Positions 1 to 8,737 of a DNA stretch of 64,000 nucleotides are shown piece by piece. Under the pieces are notes generated by a model, which was not told where the DNA came from, searched no databases, and saw only the letters and a list, made by a program, of their open reading frames with translations. A program made the translations under genes and the position numbers. Numbering within the stretch: position 1 is the first letter of the stretch; the number at the start of each line of letters is the position of its first letter. Source of the DNA: Nigerium massiliense (GTDB taxonomy: Bacteria; Actinomycetota; Actinomycetes; Propionibacteriales; Propionibacteriaceae); assembly GCF_000826085.1 (NCBI RefSeq), contig NZ_CCYM01000002.1, positions 868,001-932,000 on the forward strand, read 5' to 3'.

Positions 1-1475
1 GTGGTGTTGGCCGCACCCGAGACCATGCCGTGGGCCATCCCCATGTGCACCATCATCGTGCCGAAGTAGGACGGGTCCGCCATCTTCTCCCTCGCCTGCT
101 CGATCGTGACGCCCTTCTTGGCGCGCAGGCGGGCGTACTCGGCGGAGAACCGGTCGAGGAGCTCGGGGTCGTCCGTGGAGAAGATCTCGGCGCCGTTCAG
201 CGTCAGCCCCAGCTGGACGGCCCGGTTCTTGATGGTGGTGGCGTCGCCGAGCAGCATGATGCCGGCGGTGCCGCGGCGCAGCACGACGGACGCGGCCTCG
301 AGGATGCGGTCGTCGGACGACTCGGGCAGGACGATCGTGCGCTGGTTGCGCCGCGCCATCTCGTTGAGCTGATACTCGAACATCACCGGCGTGCGGACGT
401 CCGCCGGCGGCAGCGCCAGCGTGGCCAGCAGCTTCTCGGTGTCGACGCCCTCGCTGAAGACCCGGCGGGCGACCTCGATCTTGCGCGGCGAGCTGACCTT
501 CGTGCCCTCCAGGTGGAACAGCCGGGACGCCGTGGTGTAGGTGCCCAGGTTCGTCACCGCGATGGGCAACTCGTGGTGCACCGTGTTCATCAGCTGCTGC
601 ACCGAGCGGGGGATCTCGTAGCCGCCGACGAGGATGAGCCCCGCCAGCGCGGGGAACGCGCCGGAGGAGTGCGCCAGCAGGATGCCGGGAATCATCTCGG
701 CGCGGTCGGCGGCGAGGATGACGGTCGCCTCCTCGAACAGCCTGTCGAGGACGTTCGGCAGCGTCATCCCCGCGACCAGGACGCCCTGGCTCTCGCGGAG
801 GAGCTGCTCGGGGCGTCCGCTCAGCAGCTGCGCCTCGGCGGACTCGAACTGGGCGCCCAGGCTCGGCGCGGGCAGGATCGGGTCGGCCGCGATCGCGGCG
901 GTGACCGTGTCGGGGAATCCGGCCTCGAGCTCGTCGCGGACCGCCTGCAGGTCGGGCTGCTCGACCCGGGTGGCGATGACGGCGACGGTCTTCGCGTGGT
1001 GCCGGTTGAGCTCGGCCATCGCGTTCTCGGCCATCGTCCGCACCTCCTGCGCGGAGCGGCCGCCCCGGGCCGAGACCGTGAGCGCGACGGGAGCGTTCAG
1101 GTTGGCGGCGATCTGGCCGTTCACGGCGAGCTCGGTGGCGCGGGTCGCGTCCGGGAAGTCGGAGCCGATGATGATGATCGCGTCGAAGGCGTTCTTGATG
1201 GCGCCGTACCGGTCGACGATGGTCGTCATGGCCTCGTCGGGGTTGGCGCGGTACTGCTCGTACGTCACGCCGAACGTCTGGTGGTAGCGCTGGTTGACGC
1301 CGGGCTGGTTGATGAGGGTCTCGATCAGGCTGTCGCGCTCGCGTCCGCTGCGGATGAGCGGGCGGAACACGCCGATGGACGAGACTTCGCGCGTGAGCGA
1401 GTCGATGATGCCGAGGGCGACGATCGACTCGCCGGTCTGAGCTTCGGGTGCAGCGACGTAGATGCTCCGGGTCAC
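1..1475 (-). CDS. pta: Phosphate acetyltransferase, long form, 3' end cut by window edge
   Basis: Interconverts acetyl-CoA and acetyl phosphate in the acetate/propionate fermentation pathway; cytosolic. The visible 491 codons begin with a dethiobiotin-synthetase-like domain (N-terminal MTRSIYVAAPEAQTGES, a P-loop-like stretch), continue through a DRTGG-type middle region, and enter the phosphotransacetylase domain (RTIVLPESSDDRILEAA near residue 390, then FGTMMVHMGMAHGMVSGA at the window edge). This matches the roughly 690-residue long Pta class; the last third lies outside. The GTG start is four bases after the endonuclease IV stop, so the two are probably co-transcribed. The usual ackA partner would lie to the left and is not visible. 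Confidence 0.93.
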   Translation of the reverse strand, partial: MTRSIYVAAPEAQTGESIVALGIIDSLTREVSSIGVFRPLIRSGRERDSLIETLINQPGVNQRYHQTFGVTYEQYRANPDEAMTTIVDRYGAIKNAFDAIIIIGSDFPDATRATELAVNGQIAANLNAPVALTVSARGGRSAQEVRTMAENAMAELNRHHAKTVAVIATRVEQPDLQAVRDELEAGFPDTVTAAIAADPILPAPSLGAQFESAEAQLLSGRPEQLLRESQGVLVAGMTLPNVLDRLFEEATVILAADRAEMIPGILLAHSSGAFPALAGLILVGGYEIPRSVQQLMNTVHHELPIAVTNLGTYTTASRLFHLEGTKVSSPRKIEVARRVFSEGVDTEKLLATLALPPADVRTPVMFEYQLNEMARRNQRTIVLPESSDDRILEAASVVLRRGTAGIMLLGDATTIKNRAVQLGLTLNGAEIFSTDDPELLDRFSAEYARLRAKKGVTIEQAREKMADPSYFGTMMVHMGMAHGMVSGAANT

Positions 1476-1479
1476 GCCC

Positions 1480-2292
1480 TCAGGCTATCGGTGCAGCGAG
1501 ACGTTGGCGCAACCAATCGATGTCAGCTCGGTGCTGGGCGGCGTCCCCGGGGGTCTCCAGGATGACGGGCGCACCCGCCGACCGGACGACGTCGACGAGG
1601 CCGTCCGGATCGCACTGACCCTGCCCGAGGCTCGTGTGCCGGTCGGCGCCGGAGCCGTTGGCGTCCCGGGAGTCGTTGAGGTGGATCAGGTCGATGCGCC
1701 CGGTGACCGCTCGCACCCGCTCGACGACTCCGGTCAGGTCGGCGCCGGCGGCGTGGGCGTGGCACGTGTCGAGGCAGAAGCCGACCATGTCGGCGCCCTT
1801 GGCCGCCTGGACGGCCGCCCACAGCCGGTCGATGTTCTCCAGCTGTCGGGCCGGCGCGTTGTCGCCGCCGGCGGTGTTCTCGATGAGCACCGGAACCTCG
1901 GCCTTCAGGCCGTCGATCGCCTTGCGCCAGTTGTCGAAGCCGGCGTCCAGGTCGCCGTCCTTGCCCATCTGACCGCCGTGCACGATGACGCCCAGCGCGC
2001 CGAGCTCGGCGGCGGCGGTGACGTGCTGTTGCAGCAGCTTGCGGCTGGGGATGCGCACCCGGTTGTTCCCCGTGGCGACGTTGATGACGTAGGGGGCGTG
2101 GACGTAGAGGCCGATCCCGGCGGCGCGGGCGTCCTCGCGGAGGGCCGCGATGCCACCCTCGTACGTCAGCGCCGGGCCCTTGTAGCTCTGCGGGTTGCCC
2201 AGAAAGATCTGCGCGATCGTGGTGCCGCGGTCGGTCGCCTCGGTGATCGCATCGCTCTGCTCGACGTGCGCGCCGATGATGAGGTCGTTCAT
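1480..2292 (-). CDS. nfo: Deoxyribonuclease IV (AP endonuclease)
   Basis: Base-excision-repair enzyme that cuts 5' of abasic sites, a zinc TIM-barrel protein. The 270-residue length is usual. Metal-site motifs are visible: YVHAPYVINVA, GVIVHGGQ, VLIENTAGG, FCLDTCHAHAAG, LIHLNDS and the C-terminal VILETPG. The start chosen is the ATG giving MNDLIIGAHVE; a longer reading frame upstream is arginine-rich and overlaps the ACT gene, so it is unlikely to be translated. This start overlaps the upstream ACT-gene stop by four bases (ATGA), indicating translational coupling. Confidence 0.95.
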   Translation of the reverse strand: MNDLIIGAHVEQSDAITEATDRGTTIAQIFLGNPQSYKGPALTYEGGIAALREDARAAGIGLYVHAPYVINVATGNNRVRIPSRKLLQQHVTAAAELGALGVIVHGGQMGKDGDLDAGFDNWRKAIDGLKAEVPVLIENTAGGDNAPARQLENIDRLWAAVQAAKGADMVGFCLDTCHAHAAGADLTGVVERVRAVTGRIDLIHLNDSRDANGSGADRHTSLGQGQCDPDGLVDVVRSAGAPVILETPGDAAQHRADIDWLRQRLAAPIA

Positions 2293-2669
2293 CGCAGTCC
2301 TCCCAACACCTCGACGGCGGCGTCGACGTCGTCGAGCGGCACCAGCAGGTGGTCGTGGTAGTAGCCGGCCAGGACGTTGCACGACAGCCCGACGCGGGCC
2401 AGGGCCTGCGCGACGACCGCGGTGACGCCGACGGCGTCCAGCGAGGTATGGATCATCAGCGTGATCCAGCCGAAGACGCCGTCGTAGGGCAGGCCGGCTT
2501 CCTCGGCGGCGGCGCGGCTCAGCACGAGGGTCTCGCCCTCGTCCTCAACGATGCGGGCGTCGGCGTCCACGTCCAGCGGTGTGGTCGAGGTGACGACGAC
2601 GTATTCACCGGGACGCACGTGCGGCCGCAGCGACCCGAGGATCTCGTGCAAGTCGGTCAATCCTGGCAT
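2289..2669 (-). CDS. ACT-domain protein (COG3602-like)
   Basis: A 126-residue protein resembling small stand-alone ACT-domain proteins, which bind amino acids or similar ligands. It has an N-terminal segment LRPHVRPGEYVVVTS and a C-terminal ACT-like half (MIHTSLDAVGVTAVVAQALA, then NVLAGYYHDHLLVP). The ATG start is preceded seven bases upstream by TACACT, a good actinobacterial -10 box, so the message is probably leaderless. It is the first gene of an apparent nfo-pta operon. No enzyme function can be read from the sequence. Confidence 0.8.
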   Translation of the reverse strand: MPGLTDLHEILGSLRPHVRPGEYVVVTSTTPLDVDADARIVEDEGETLVLSRAAAEEAGLPYDGVFGWITLMIHTSLDAVGVTAVVAQALARVGLSCNVLAGYYHDHLLVPLDDVDAAVEVLGGLR

Positions 2670-2793
2670 GGGGCTCAGTGTAGGAGTGCGGGGTCGGGGC
2701 GCGCCGCCGCGTCCGAGGCGGTCAAGGCCATCCCCTTCCCTTAGGCGTACCCGGTGCGCGCCGGGCGCCCGATAGTCTGAGGAGTGGTCACCC

Positions 2794-4641
2794 ATGACCT
2801 TGCGAAGGGACGTCACCGTGGATCGAGCTCACCTGGCCGTGCGACTGCACGAGGCCGTCGCCCGCCACGCGGAGCGTCCCGCGCTGCGTATCCGGGAGGG
2901 CGACCACTGGCGGGTGCACACGTTCGCCGAGTTCGGCGCGGCCGCGCGCGCTCTCGCCGCCCACCTCATCGACCACGGCGTCCGGGCCGGCGACCGCGTG
3001 GCGGTGTTCTCGGCGAACCGACCCGAGTGGTCGATCGTCGACCTGGCCTGCCTGAGCGTCCGCGCCGTGCCCGTCCCCGTGTATCCGACGAGCACGCCCG
3101 ACCAGGTGCGGCACATCCTGGCGGACTCGGGCTGCGTCTGGCTGTTCTGCGAGGGACGTAGCGAGCTGGAGCGCGTCCAGCTGGTGTGGGGCGAGCTGCC
3201 CGACCTGCTCCGCGCGGTGACGCTCGACGACCCTGACGAGGACGCCCCGGCCGACGACCGGGTGACGTCCCTGAGCGCGTTGCTGGCGCAGCCGAGCGAC
3301 GAGGCGTCCGCGGCAGAGGTCGATCGGCGGCTGGAGGAGGCGTCCGGGGACGACCTGGCGTCGATCATCTACACCTCCGGCACCACCGGGGACCCGCGCG
3401 GGGCGATGCTGGCGCACGAGGCCTTCGCCTTCGAGATGGACGCCTTGGAGGAGTTCTTCCCGCTGACGCCGGACGACTCGTCGCTGTGCTTTCTGCCGCT
3501 CAGCCACGCCCTCGAGCGGGCCTGGACGTACTACGTCCTCGTGCACGGCTGCCTCAACACCTACGTGCGCTCGGCGGCAACGGTGGCCGAGCAACTCGTG
3601 CTGGCCAAGCCGACGTTGATGGTCAGCGTGCCGCGGCTCTACGAAAAGGTCATCGCCACGGCGCGGGAGCGGGTGGCGTCCTCGCCGGTGAAGCAGCGCA
3701 TCTTCGACTGGGCGCTGCGCGTCGGGGCGGCCTGCCAGTCCGCCTACCGGGCCGGACGGCGTCCGTCGTTGTTCTGGCGCGCCCAGCTCCCGGTCGCCGA
3801 CAAGCTGGTGTTCTCCTCGATCCGGGACGCCCTCGGCGGCCCCAAGACCGTCATGGCCTGCGGGGGAGCGCCGCTCCGCCCGGAGGTCGAGGAGTTCTTC
3901 AGCGCCTGCGGGATGCTCCTGTGCCAGGGCTACGGGCTGACCGAGGCGTCCCCGCTGGTGACGTTCAACTCTCCGGACGCCTTCCGCTTCGGCACCGCGG
4001 GCCGGGTCGTCGTCGGCGGCGAGCTGCGCATCGGCGACGAGGACGAGATCTACTACCGCGGGCCCAACGTCATGCGCGGTTACTGGAACGACCCCGAACG
4101 CACCGCCGAGGCCATCGACGAGGACGGCTGGCTCCATACCGGCGATGTCGGGCACCTCGACGACCGGGGGTTCCTCGTGATCACCGATCGCATCAAGGAC
4201 CTCATCGTCACCAGCAACGGCAAGAACATCGCGCCCGGCCCCATCGAGGGGATCCTGCTGACCGATCCGCTGTTCGAGCACGCGGTGATCCTCGGCAACA
4301 ACCGGCCCTACCTGACGCTGCTGGTCTCGCCGTCGGCCCCGCACCTGGAGGCGCTGGCCAAGCAACTGCAGATCGCCTGGCAGGATCGGAGCGAGCTGCT
4401 GACCAACCAGGCGATCCTCGACGAGCTGCGTGGTCGAATCCGAGAGAAGACCGCCAAGCTCGCCCACCATGAACAGATCGGTGACCTGCGGCTCATGCTG
4501 GAGAGCATCTCGATGGACAACGGCCTACTCACCCCGACGCTGAAGGTGAAGCGCCGCGAGGTGGAGAAGCGGTTCAAGGCGCTGATCGACGAGATGTACG
4601 TCAAGGCGAGCCGTCCCAAGCAGGACGCCGTCGGGCGCTGA
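2794..4641 (+). CDS. Long-chain fatty acid-CoA ligase (AMP-binding)
   Basis: Activates fatty acids with ATP and CoA through an acyl-adenylate. 615 residues, the usual size for FACL/FadD15-type enzymes. The P-loop-like core IIYTSGTTGDPRG lies near residue 190, the acyl-binding linker motif YGLTEASP near 375, and the hinge motif GWLHTGDVGHLDD near 450, followed by ITDRIKDLIVTSNGKNIAPG with the C-terminal domain. A TAGTCT -10-like box and a GGAG ribosome-binding site precede the ATG. It is divergent from the ACT-nfo-pta genes and has no obvious operon partner. Confidence 0.93.
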   Translation: MTLRRDVTVDRAHLAVRLHEAVARHAERPALRIREGDHWRVHTFAEFGAAARALAAHLIDHGVRAGDRVAVFSANRPEWSIVDLACLSVRAVPVPVYPTSTPDQVRHILADSGCVWLFCEGRSELERVQLVWGELPDLLRAVTLDDPDEDAPADDRVTSLSALLAQPSDEASAAEVDRRLEEASGDDLASIIYTSGTTGDPRGAMLAHEAFAFEMDALEEFFPLTPDDSSLCFLPLSHALERAWTYYVLVHGCLNTYVRSAATVAEQLVLAKPTLMVSVPRLYEKVIATARERVASSPVKQRIFDWALRVGAACQSAYRAGRRPSLFWRAQLPVADKLVFSSIRDALGGPKTVMACGGAPLRPEVEEFFSACGMLLCQGYGLTEASPLVTFNSPDAFRFGTAGRVVVGGELRIGDEDEIYYRGPNVMRGYWNDPERTAEAIDEDGWLHTGDVGHLDDRGFLVITDRIKDLIVTSNGKNIAPGPIEGILLTDPLFEHAVILGNNRPYLTLLVSPSAPHLEALAKQLQIAWQDRSELLTNQAILDELRGRIREKTAKLAHHEQIGDLRLMLESISMDNGLLTPTLKVKRREVEKRFKALIDEMYVKASRPKQDAVGR

Positions 4642-4702
4642 GCACTCCAGGGGAGCCGGCGGGGGACCGGTTCATGATTGGCGCCAGGGTGTCGCCCCAC
4701 GG

Positions 4703-4811
4703 TAAAGTGAATCCTTGGCTGCGTCCCACCCGGGAACGGCAGTCGGCATTACGCCCTCCTGCCATGGGAGATGCCCATGGCCGCACAGACCAGAGGAGGT
4801 GGAGTTCGCGT
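4703..4811 (+). promoter_or_regulatory. Promoter and leader of the rpsF ribosomal cluster
   Basis: TAAAGT at 4703-4708 is a likely -10 box. The leader of about 95 bases contains a perfect 7-bp hairpin (CCATGGG / CCCATGG, 4762-4780) and a strong AGGAGGTGGAG ribosome-binding site ending eight bases before the rpsF ATG. S6:S18-binding leaders are known for rpsF operons in bacteria. Whether this leader has that motif is inference; the hairpin itself is plain in the sequence. Confidence 0.5.
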
Positions 4812-5105
4812 ATGCGCAAGTACGAAATCATGATCATCGTCAGCCCTGACGTCGACGACCGCCAGGTGAACGGCGAGATCGAGCGGCCGTTCGAGGCCTT
4901 CAAGAAGGCCGGTGGCACCGTGGACAACGTGGACGTCTGGGGCCGTCGTCGCCTCGCCTACGACATCCAGAAGAAGTCCGAGGGGATCTACGCCGTGCTC
5001 GGCGTCACCGCCGAGCCCGCGGTCGTCAGCGAGCTGAACCGTCAGTACACGCTGAACGAGCGGGTCATGCGCACCAAGGTCATCCGACCCGACCTGCACG
5101 CCTGA
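4812..5105 (+). CDS. rpsF: Ribosomal protein S6
   Basis: Small-subunit ribosomal protein that pairs with S18 on 16S rRNA. 97 residues, starting [16 protein letters not shown] with the characteristic central [18 protein letters not shown] and [11 protein letters not shown] segments. The ATG is preceded by a strong ribosome-binding site. An in-frame upstream ATG at 4674 is rejected because the -10 box lies downstream of it and the extension is not S6-like. First gene of the conserved rpsF-ssb-rpsR-rplI order. Confidence 0.97.
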   Translation: MRKYEIMIIVSPDVDDRQVNGEIERPFEAFKKAGGTVDNVDVWGRRRLAYDIQKKSEGIYAVLGVTAEPAVVSELNRQYTLNERVMRTKVIRPDLHA

Positions 5106-5175
5106 GCCGAAAACTGTCGGCCCCTGCTGGCAGAGTTCGGGTCGTCACCCAAGAATCCGATTCTGGAGAGAAGTC

Positions 5176-5754
5176 ATGGCAGGCGAAACCATCATCACCC
5201 TCGTCGGCAACCTGACCGCCGACCCCGAGTTGCGCTTCACCCCGTCCGGTGCGCCGGTCGCGAACTTCACGGTCGCGTCCACGCCCCGCCAGTTCGATCG
5301 TCAGACGAACGAGTGGAAGGACGGCGACGCGATGTTCATCAACTGCTCGGTGTGGCGCCAGGCCGCTGAGAACGTGGCCGAGTCCCTCACCAAGGGCATG
5401 CGGGTCATCGTGCAGGGTCGGCTGAAGAGCCGCTCCTACGAGACGCGCGAGGGGGAGCGTCGCACGGTCTTCGAGATCGACGTCGACGAGATCGGTCCCG
5501 CCCTGAAGTACGCCTCGGCCAAGGTCACCCGTAACCAGTCGGGGTCCGGCGGCGGCTACTCCGGTGGTCAGTCCTCCGGCGGCAACTGGGGTGGCAACCA
5601 GAACAACAACAACTGGGGCGGCCAGGGCGGCAACGCCGGCGGCGGCTTCAACTCCGGCGGCGGAAACAACGCCGGGGGTTCCTACGGGCAAGACAACCGC
5701 TCCGGCGGCAACGACCCGTGGGCGTCGGCCCAAAGCGAAGAACCGCCGTTCTGA
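5176..5754 (+). CDS. ssb: Single-stranded DNA-binding protein
   Basis: Homotetrameric protein that coats single-stranded DNA during replication and repair. 192 residues: N-terminal OB fold (about 1-110; [18 protein letters not shown], then [17 protein letters not shown]), a Gly/Asn/Gln-rich disordered linker (about 118-175), and the acidic tip ending EEPPF that recruits partner proteins. A GGAGAG ribosome-binding site precedes the ATG. Its place between rpsF and rpsR is the conserved bacterial arrangement. Confidence 0.97.
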   Translation: MAGETIITLVGNLTADPELRFTPSGAPVANFTVASTPRQFDRQTNEWKDGDAMFINCSVWRQAAENVAESLTKGMRVIVQGRLKSRSYETREGERRTVFEIDVDEIGPALKYASAKVTRNQSGSGGGYSGGQSSGGNWGGNQNNNNWGGQGGNAGGGFNSGGGNNAGGSYGQDNRSGGNDPWASAQSEEPPF

Positions 5755-5825
5755 TCGCGTCCCCACTCACCAAGAACTGTCATTCCGGCATGCGCCGGGC
5801 TCTATGAAGAAAGAAGAGCACCACA

Positions 5826-6062
5826 ATGGCCTCACCACGTAAGCCTTCGAACAAGAAGAAGATCGCGCCCGCGAAGTCCATTCGCGTCGGCAAGATCGAC
5901 TACAAGGACACCGCCACCCTGCGGCGGTTCATTTCCGAGCGCGGCAAGATCCGTGCCCGCCGCGTCACCGGGCTGTCCGTCCAGGAGCAGCGCAAGGTCG
6001 CCATCGCGATCAAGAACGCGCGCGAGCTCGCCCTGCTGCCCTACGTGTCGACCGCGCGCTGA
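5826..6062 (+). CDS. rpsR: Ribosomal protein S18, cysteine-free form
   Basis: Small-subunit protein, S6 partner. 78 residues with the family core [20 protein letters not shown] and the C-terminal [10 protein letters not shown]. There is no cysteine anywhere, so the zinc-binding CxxC motif present in the C+ form of many actinobacterial S18 proteins is missing. In mycobacteria such C- forms are the zinc-independent paralogs, but here the C- form sits in the main rpsF-ssb-rpsR-rplI cluster. Whether a second rpsR exists elsewhere cannot be seen. Confidence 0.96.
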   Translation: MASPRKPSNKKKIAPAKSIRVGKIDYKDTATLRRFISERGKIRARRVTGLSVQEQRKVAIAIKNARELALLPYVSTAR

Positions 6063-6076
6063 GAAAGGAGATTCAG

Positions 6077-6523
6077 ATGAAGCTCATTCTGACCGCTCCG
6101 GTCGAGAAGCTCGGCGTGCCGGGCGATGTCGTCGAGGTGAAGGACGGCTACGGGCGCAACTTCCTGCTGCCTCGCGGCGACGCCATCCGGTGGACCCGCG
6201 GCGCCGAGAAGCAGATCGAGGGCATCCAGCGGGCGCGCGATGCCCGTGAGATTCGCGGCCACGAGCACGCGCTCCAGGTTCGCGAGCAGCTCGAGGCTCT
6301 CGACGTGACCCTGCCGGCCCGCGCAGGCGAGGGCGGCAAGCTGTTCGGCGCCGTGACCGCGTCCGACGTCGTCGCCGCGATCCGCACTGCCAACGGCCCC
6401 GCCGTCGACCGTCGCTCGATCGAGATCGACAAGCCGATCCGCACCGTGGGTTCCCACACCGTGGGCATCAAGCTCACCGACGGCGTCATCGCTCACATCA
6501 AGGTGAACGTCGCCGCCGCCTGA
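6077..6523 (+). CDS. rplI: Ribosomal protein L9
   Basis: Large-subunit protein with two globular domains joined by a long helix. 148 residues: the N domain has MKLILTAPVEKLGVPGDVVE and KDGYGRNFLLPRGDA, followed by the charged connecting helix, and the C domain ends VGIKLTDGVIAHIKVNVAAA. A GAAAGGAGA ribosome-binding site lies just before the ATG, 14 bases after the rpsR stop. Last gene of the cluster; a terminator hairpin follows. Confidence 0.97.
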   Translation: MKLILTAPVEKLGVPGDVVEVKDGYGRNFLLPRGDAIRWTRGAEKQIEGIQRARDAREIRGHEHALQVREQLEALDVTLPARAGEGGKLFGAVTASDVVAAIRTANGPAVDRRSIEIDKPIRTVGSHTVGIKLTDGVIAHIKVNVAAA

Positions 6524-6542
6524 GTCGCACTCGACCCAGATC

Positions 6543-6577
6543 GAGGGCCGGTCCGTCGTCACGACGGGCCGGCCCTC
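6543..6577 (+). terminator. Hairpin terminator after rplI
   Basis: A 16-bp stem (6543-6558 with 6562-6577, one G-T-type mismatch) around the loop TCA begins 20 bases after the rplI stop. There is no long T run, as is usual for terminators in high-GC actinomycetes. Confidence 0.8.
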
Positions 6578-6675
6578 GTCGCGTCTCCCGGGCGCCTCCC
6601 GCACCACCGACGAGGGGGGTCGCCGGAGCGGCTCCAGGAATCTCGCGATGCTCCAGGCAGTTCGGTGGAGGGGAG

Positions 6676-7266
6676 TCAGAACAGATCGAGCCGGCTCTTC
6701 AGGCCCAGTTTGGCCAAGATGTTCCCCACGTGCGTCTTCACCGTCGGTAATCCCACCACCAATGAGTCGGAGATCTCTTGGTTGGAACGACGCTCCAGCA
6801 TCAACGCCAATACGTCCCGCTCGCGCGGGGTGAGGTGCTGGCCGGGGTCGAACTCTTCCAGCGTCGGCTGGCGGCGGCTCGTGCGCCAGATTCGCTCCCC
6901 TGACGCCGTGCGCACTGCGGCGTCCGCCAGCGTCTCGGCGCTCGCCGCCTTGTGCAGGAAGCTGTCGGCACCGGCGAGGTAAGCGCTCGTGGCCTCGGCG
7001 GCATCGTCGGTGGCGGTGTAGATCAGCACCCCCGGGCGCGGGTCGAGGCCGACGATCTCCCGGCACAGAGCCGTGCCCATGAGAGCGCCCTCGAGCCGGA
7101 GCGGCAAGACGACCAGATCCGGAGCCAGCGAACGCGCACACTGCAGCGCGCAGGCATAGGTGGCGCATTCCCCCACGATCCGCAGTTGATCGGTGGCGGC
7201 GAGCACCGTCCGGATGCCCATCAGGACCACCGGATGGTCTTCTACGAGCAAGACGCGCGCCTCCAC
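6676..7266 (-). CDS. LuxR/NarL-type response regulator lacking the phospho-acceptor Asp
   Basis: 196 residues. The receiver-like N-terminal domain has the acidic pair (VEDHP) and the conserved Lys (FLHKAAS), but the strand that should carry the phospho-acceptor reads APDLVVLPLRLEG, with Pro where the Asp belongs. The C-terminal helix-turn-helix is intact: LTPRERDVLALM, NQEISDSLVVGLPTVKTHVGNI. No histidine kinase is adjacent. It is probably a phosphorylation-independent DNA-binding regulator. The GTG start has TATGGT exactly six bases upstream, suggesting a leaderless message. It is divergent from the D-amino-acid genes and may control them (inference). Confidence 0.88.
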   Translation of the reverse strand: MEARVLLVEDHPVVLMGIRTVLAATDQLRIVGECATYACALQCARSLAPDLVVLPLRLEGALMGTALCREIVGLDPRPGVLIYTATDDAAEATSAYLAGADSFLHKAASAETLADAAVRTASGERIWRTSRRQPTLEEFDPGQHLTPRERDVLALMLERRSNQEISDSLVVGLPTVKTHVGNILAKLGLKSRLDLF

Positions 7267-7319
7267 GAGGCGACCATACGACCTTCGACTTCCCGGTGCA
7301 CATGGGCGCCGGGCGCGCC

Positions 7320-7349
7320 TTGACTAGCAACTTCATCCTCCGGGGATGA
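7320..7349 (+). promoter_or_regulatory. Putative promoter/operator of the D-amino-acid gene unit
   Basis: TTGACT at 7320-7325 resembles a -35 box. It is followed by a perfect 6-bp inverted repeat TCATCC-tccgg-GGATGA (7333-7349). The site lies between the divergent regulator gene and the oxidoreductase start at 7431. The dyad is visible; its role as an operator is inference. Confidence 0.4.
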
Positions 7350-7430
7350 TCTGGGCGCCACTGGGGACTGCTTAGATGCCTCCAACCGATGACACGTCGA
7401 AGTGTCCAGATTGTAAGGATTCGAGCCAAG

Positions 7431-8737
7431 ATGTCCGCAGACAGCGTGTTGGTCGTCGGAGCGGGATCGGTCGGGGCAACAATCGCTTGGCAGTTGGCCA
7501 AGAACGGGCGCCCCGTGACGGTGGTGGATTCCGGCGACGGTCCAGGCGCTGGCTGCTCATACGCCAACGCCGGTCTCTTGTCCCCTGAGCACGTCGAGGC
7601 CATGGCCAACCCGCGCAACGTCGCGCTCGGTGTCCAACACCTGCTGGACGCCGACGGGCCCTTCCGTCTGCATGCGCGCCCCTCGCTCGCGCCGTGGCTG
7701 GTGTCGTTCGCGTGGGCATCCCGGCCCAGACATGCGGCGCGGGCCACCCAGCGCCTGCGAGAGATGGCACATCGCAGCGTCGCCCTGCACTTGGGCTACG
7801 TCGAGGAGGGCGTCCCCACCGGCTGCCACATCACCGGGTCGGTGGATCGTCTTCCCGACGGCACGGAGGTGCTCAACCCCGGCGACGCCACCTGCAACAC
7901 GTTTGACTACGTCACATCGATGCTGGACGCCGCAACCGCGGCCGGCGCCGAGGTCCGGTGGAACACCACTGTGGAGGAGCTTCGCCCCGATGGACGCCGC
8001 ATCACCGAGGTGGGGATTGACGGCGAGTCGCTCCGTCCGGTTGACGTGGTCCTCGCGGCGGGTCTGGGCTCGACTCGCCTGGCCGGCCGGGTGGGTGTGC
8101 GGCTGCCGATGCAGGGCGCGGCCGGCTATGTCATCGACTTGGAGCGCGGCCCCAACGACCCGCCACAACCGGTCCGCCTCGTCGAACACAAGGTTGTGGT
8201 CACCCCGTTCCGCGACCGCGAGCGACTCGCCTGGCCGGCCGGGTGGGTGTGCGGCTGCCGATGCAGGGCGCGGCCGGCTATGTCATCGACTTGGAGCGCG
8301 GCCCCAACGACCCGCCACAACCGGTCCGCCTCGTCGAACACAAGGTTGTGGTCACCCCGTTCCGCGACCGCATCCGCGTCTGCGGCACCCTCGACCTGGG
8401 CGGCCCACAGGGCATCCAGCAGCACCGCGTCGCGGCCGTCAGGGAGGCCGCCCGCGCCGAACTGCCCGAACTCGCTTGGGACCATGAGTTCGAGGTGTGG
8501 CGAGGTGACCGCCCCAGCACCAGCGACGGCGCGCCGGTGATCGGGCGCCCGAACGCTCTGGACAACCTCGTGGTCGCCACCGGCCACGGCATGTGGGGCC
8601 TGGTGCTGGCCCCGATCACCGCCGATTGGGTGCTCCGCGACATCATCAACGGCGGAAATCCTTACGATCCCCTGTTCTCCCCGGACCGCTTCCAGCTCCC
8701 GTTCCCCCGCTCCATCCGCGGAAGGTTGACCCGATGA
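7431..8737 (+). pseudogene. DadA-like FAD oxidoreductase, frameshifted by a tandem duplication
   Basis: D-amino-acid dehydrogenase / glycine-oxidase-type flavoprotein. The N-terminal nucleotide-binding motif VVGAGSVGATIAWQLAKNG follows MSADS, and the C-terminal flavin-contact region (STSDGAPVIGRP, VATGHGMWGLVLAP) ends at 8737. The two halves are in different frames because 149 bp at 8071-8219 are repeated at 8223-8371 with a 152-bp period (152 is not a multiple of 3). Without the extra copy the gene would be a continuous protein of about 384 residues. As read, translation runs on in the wrong frame to a stop at 8540. The stop overlaps the permease ATG (ATGA), so loss of translation may affect the permease. 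An assembly artefact is possible. Confidence 0.85.
8071..8371. repeat. 152-bp-period tandem duplication inside the oxidoreductase gene
   Basis: Copies at 8071-8219 and 8223-8371 are identical over 149 bases and separated by GAG. The junction lies at the shared run GCGACCGC / CGACTCGCC. The unit contains the codons for a segment beginning RLAGRVGVRLPMQG. Such a direct repeat can be lost by slippage or recombination, restoring the frame. Confidence 0.95.

Noticed and set aside
2788..4470. Minus-strand frame opposite the acyl-CoA ligase
   Set aside because: Antisense of an unmistakable AMP-binding enzyme; no domain in the frame.
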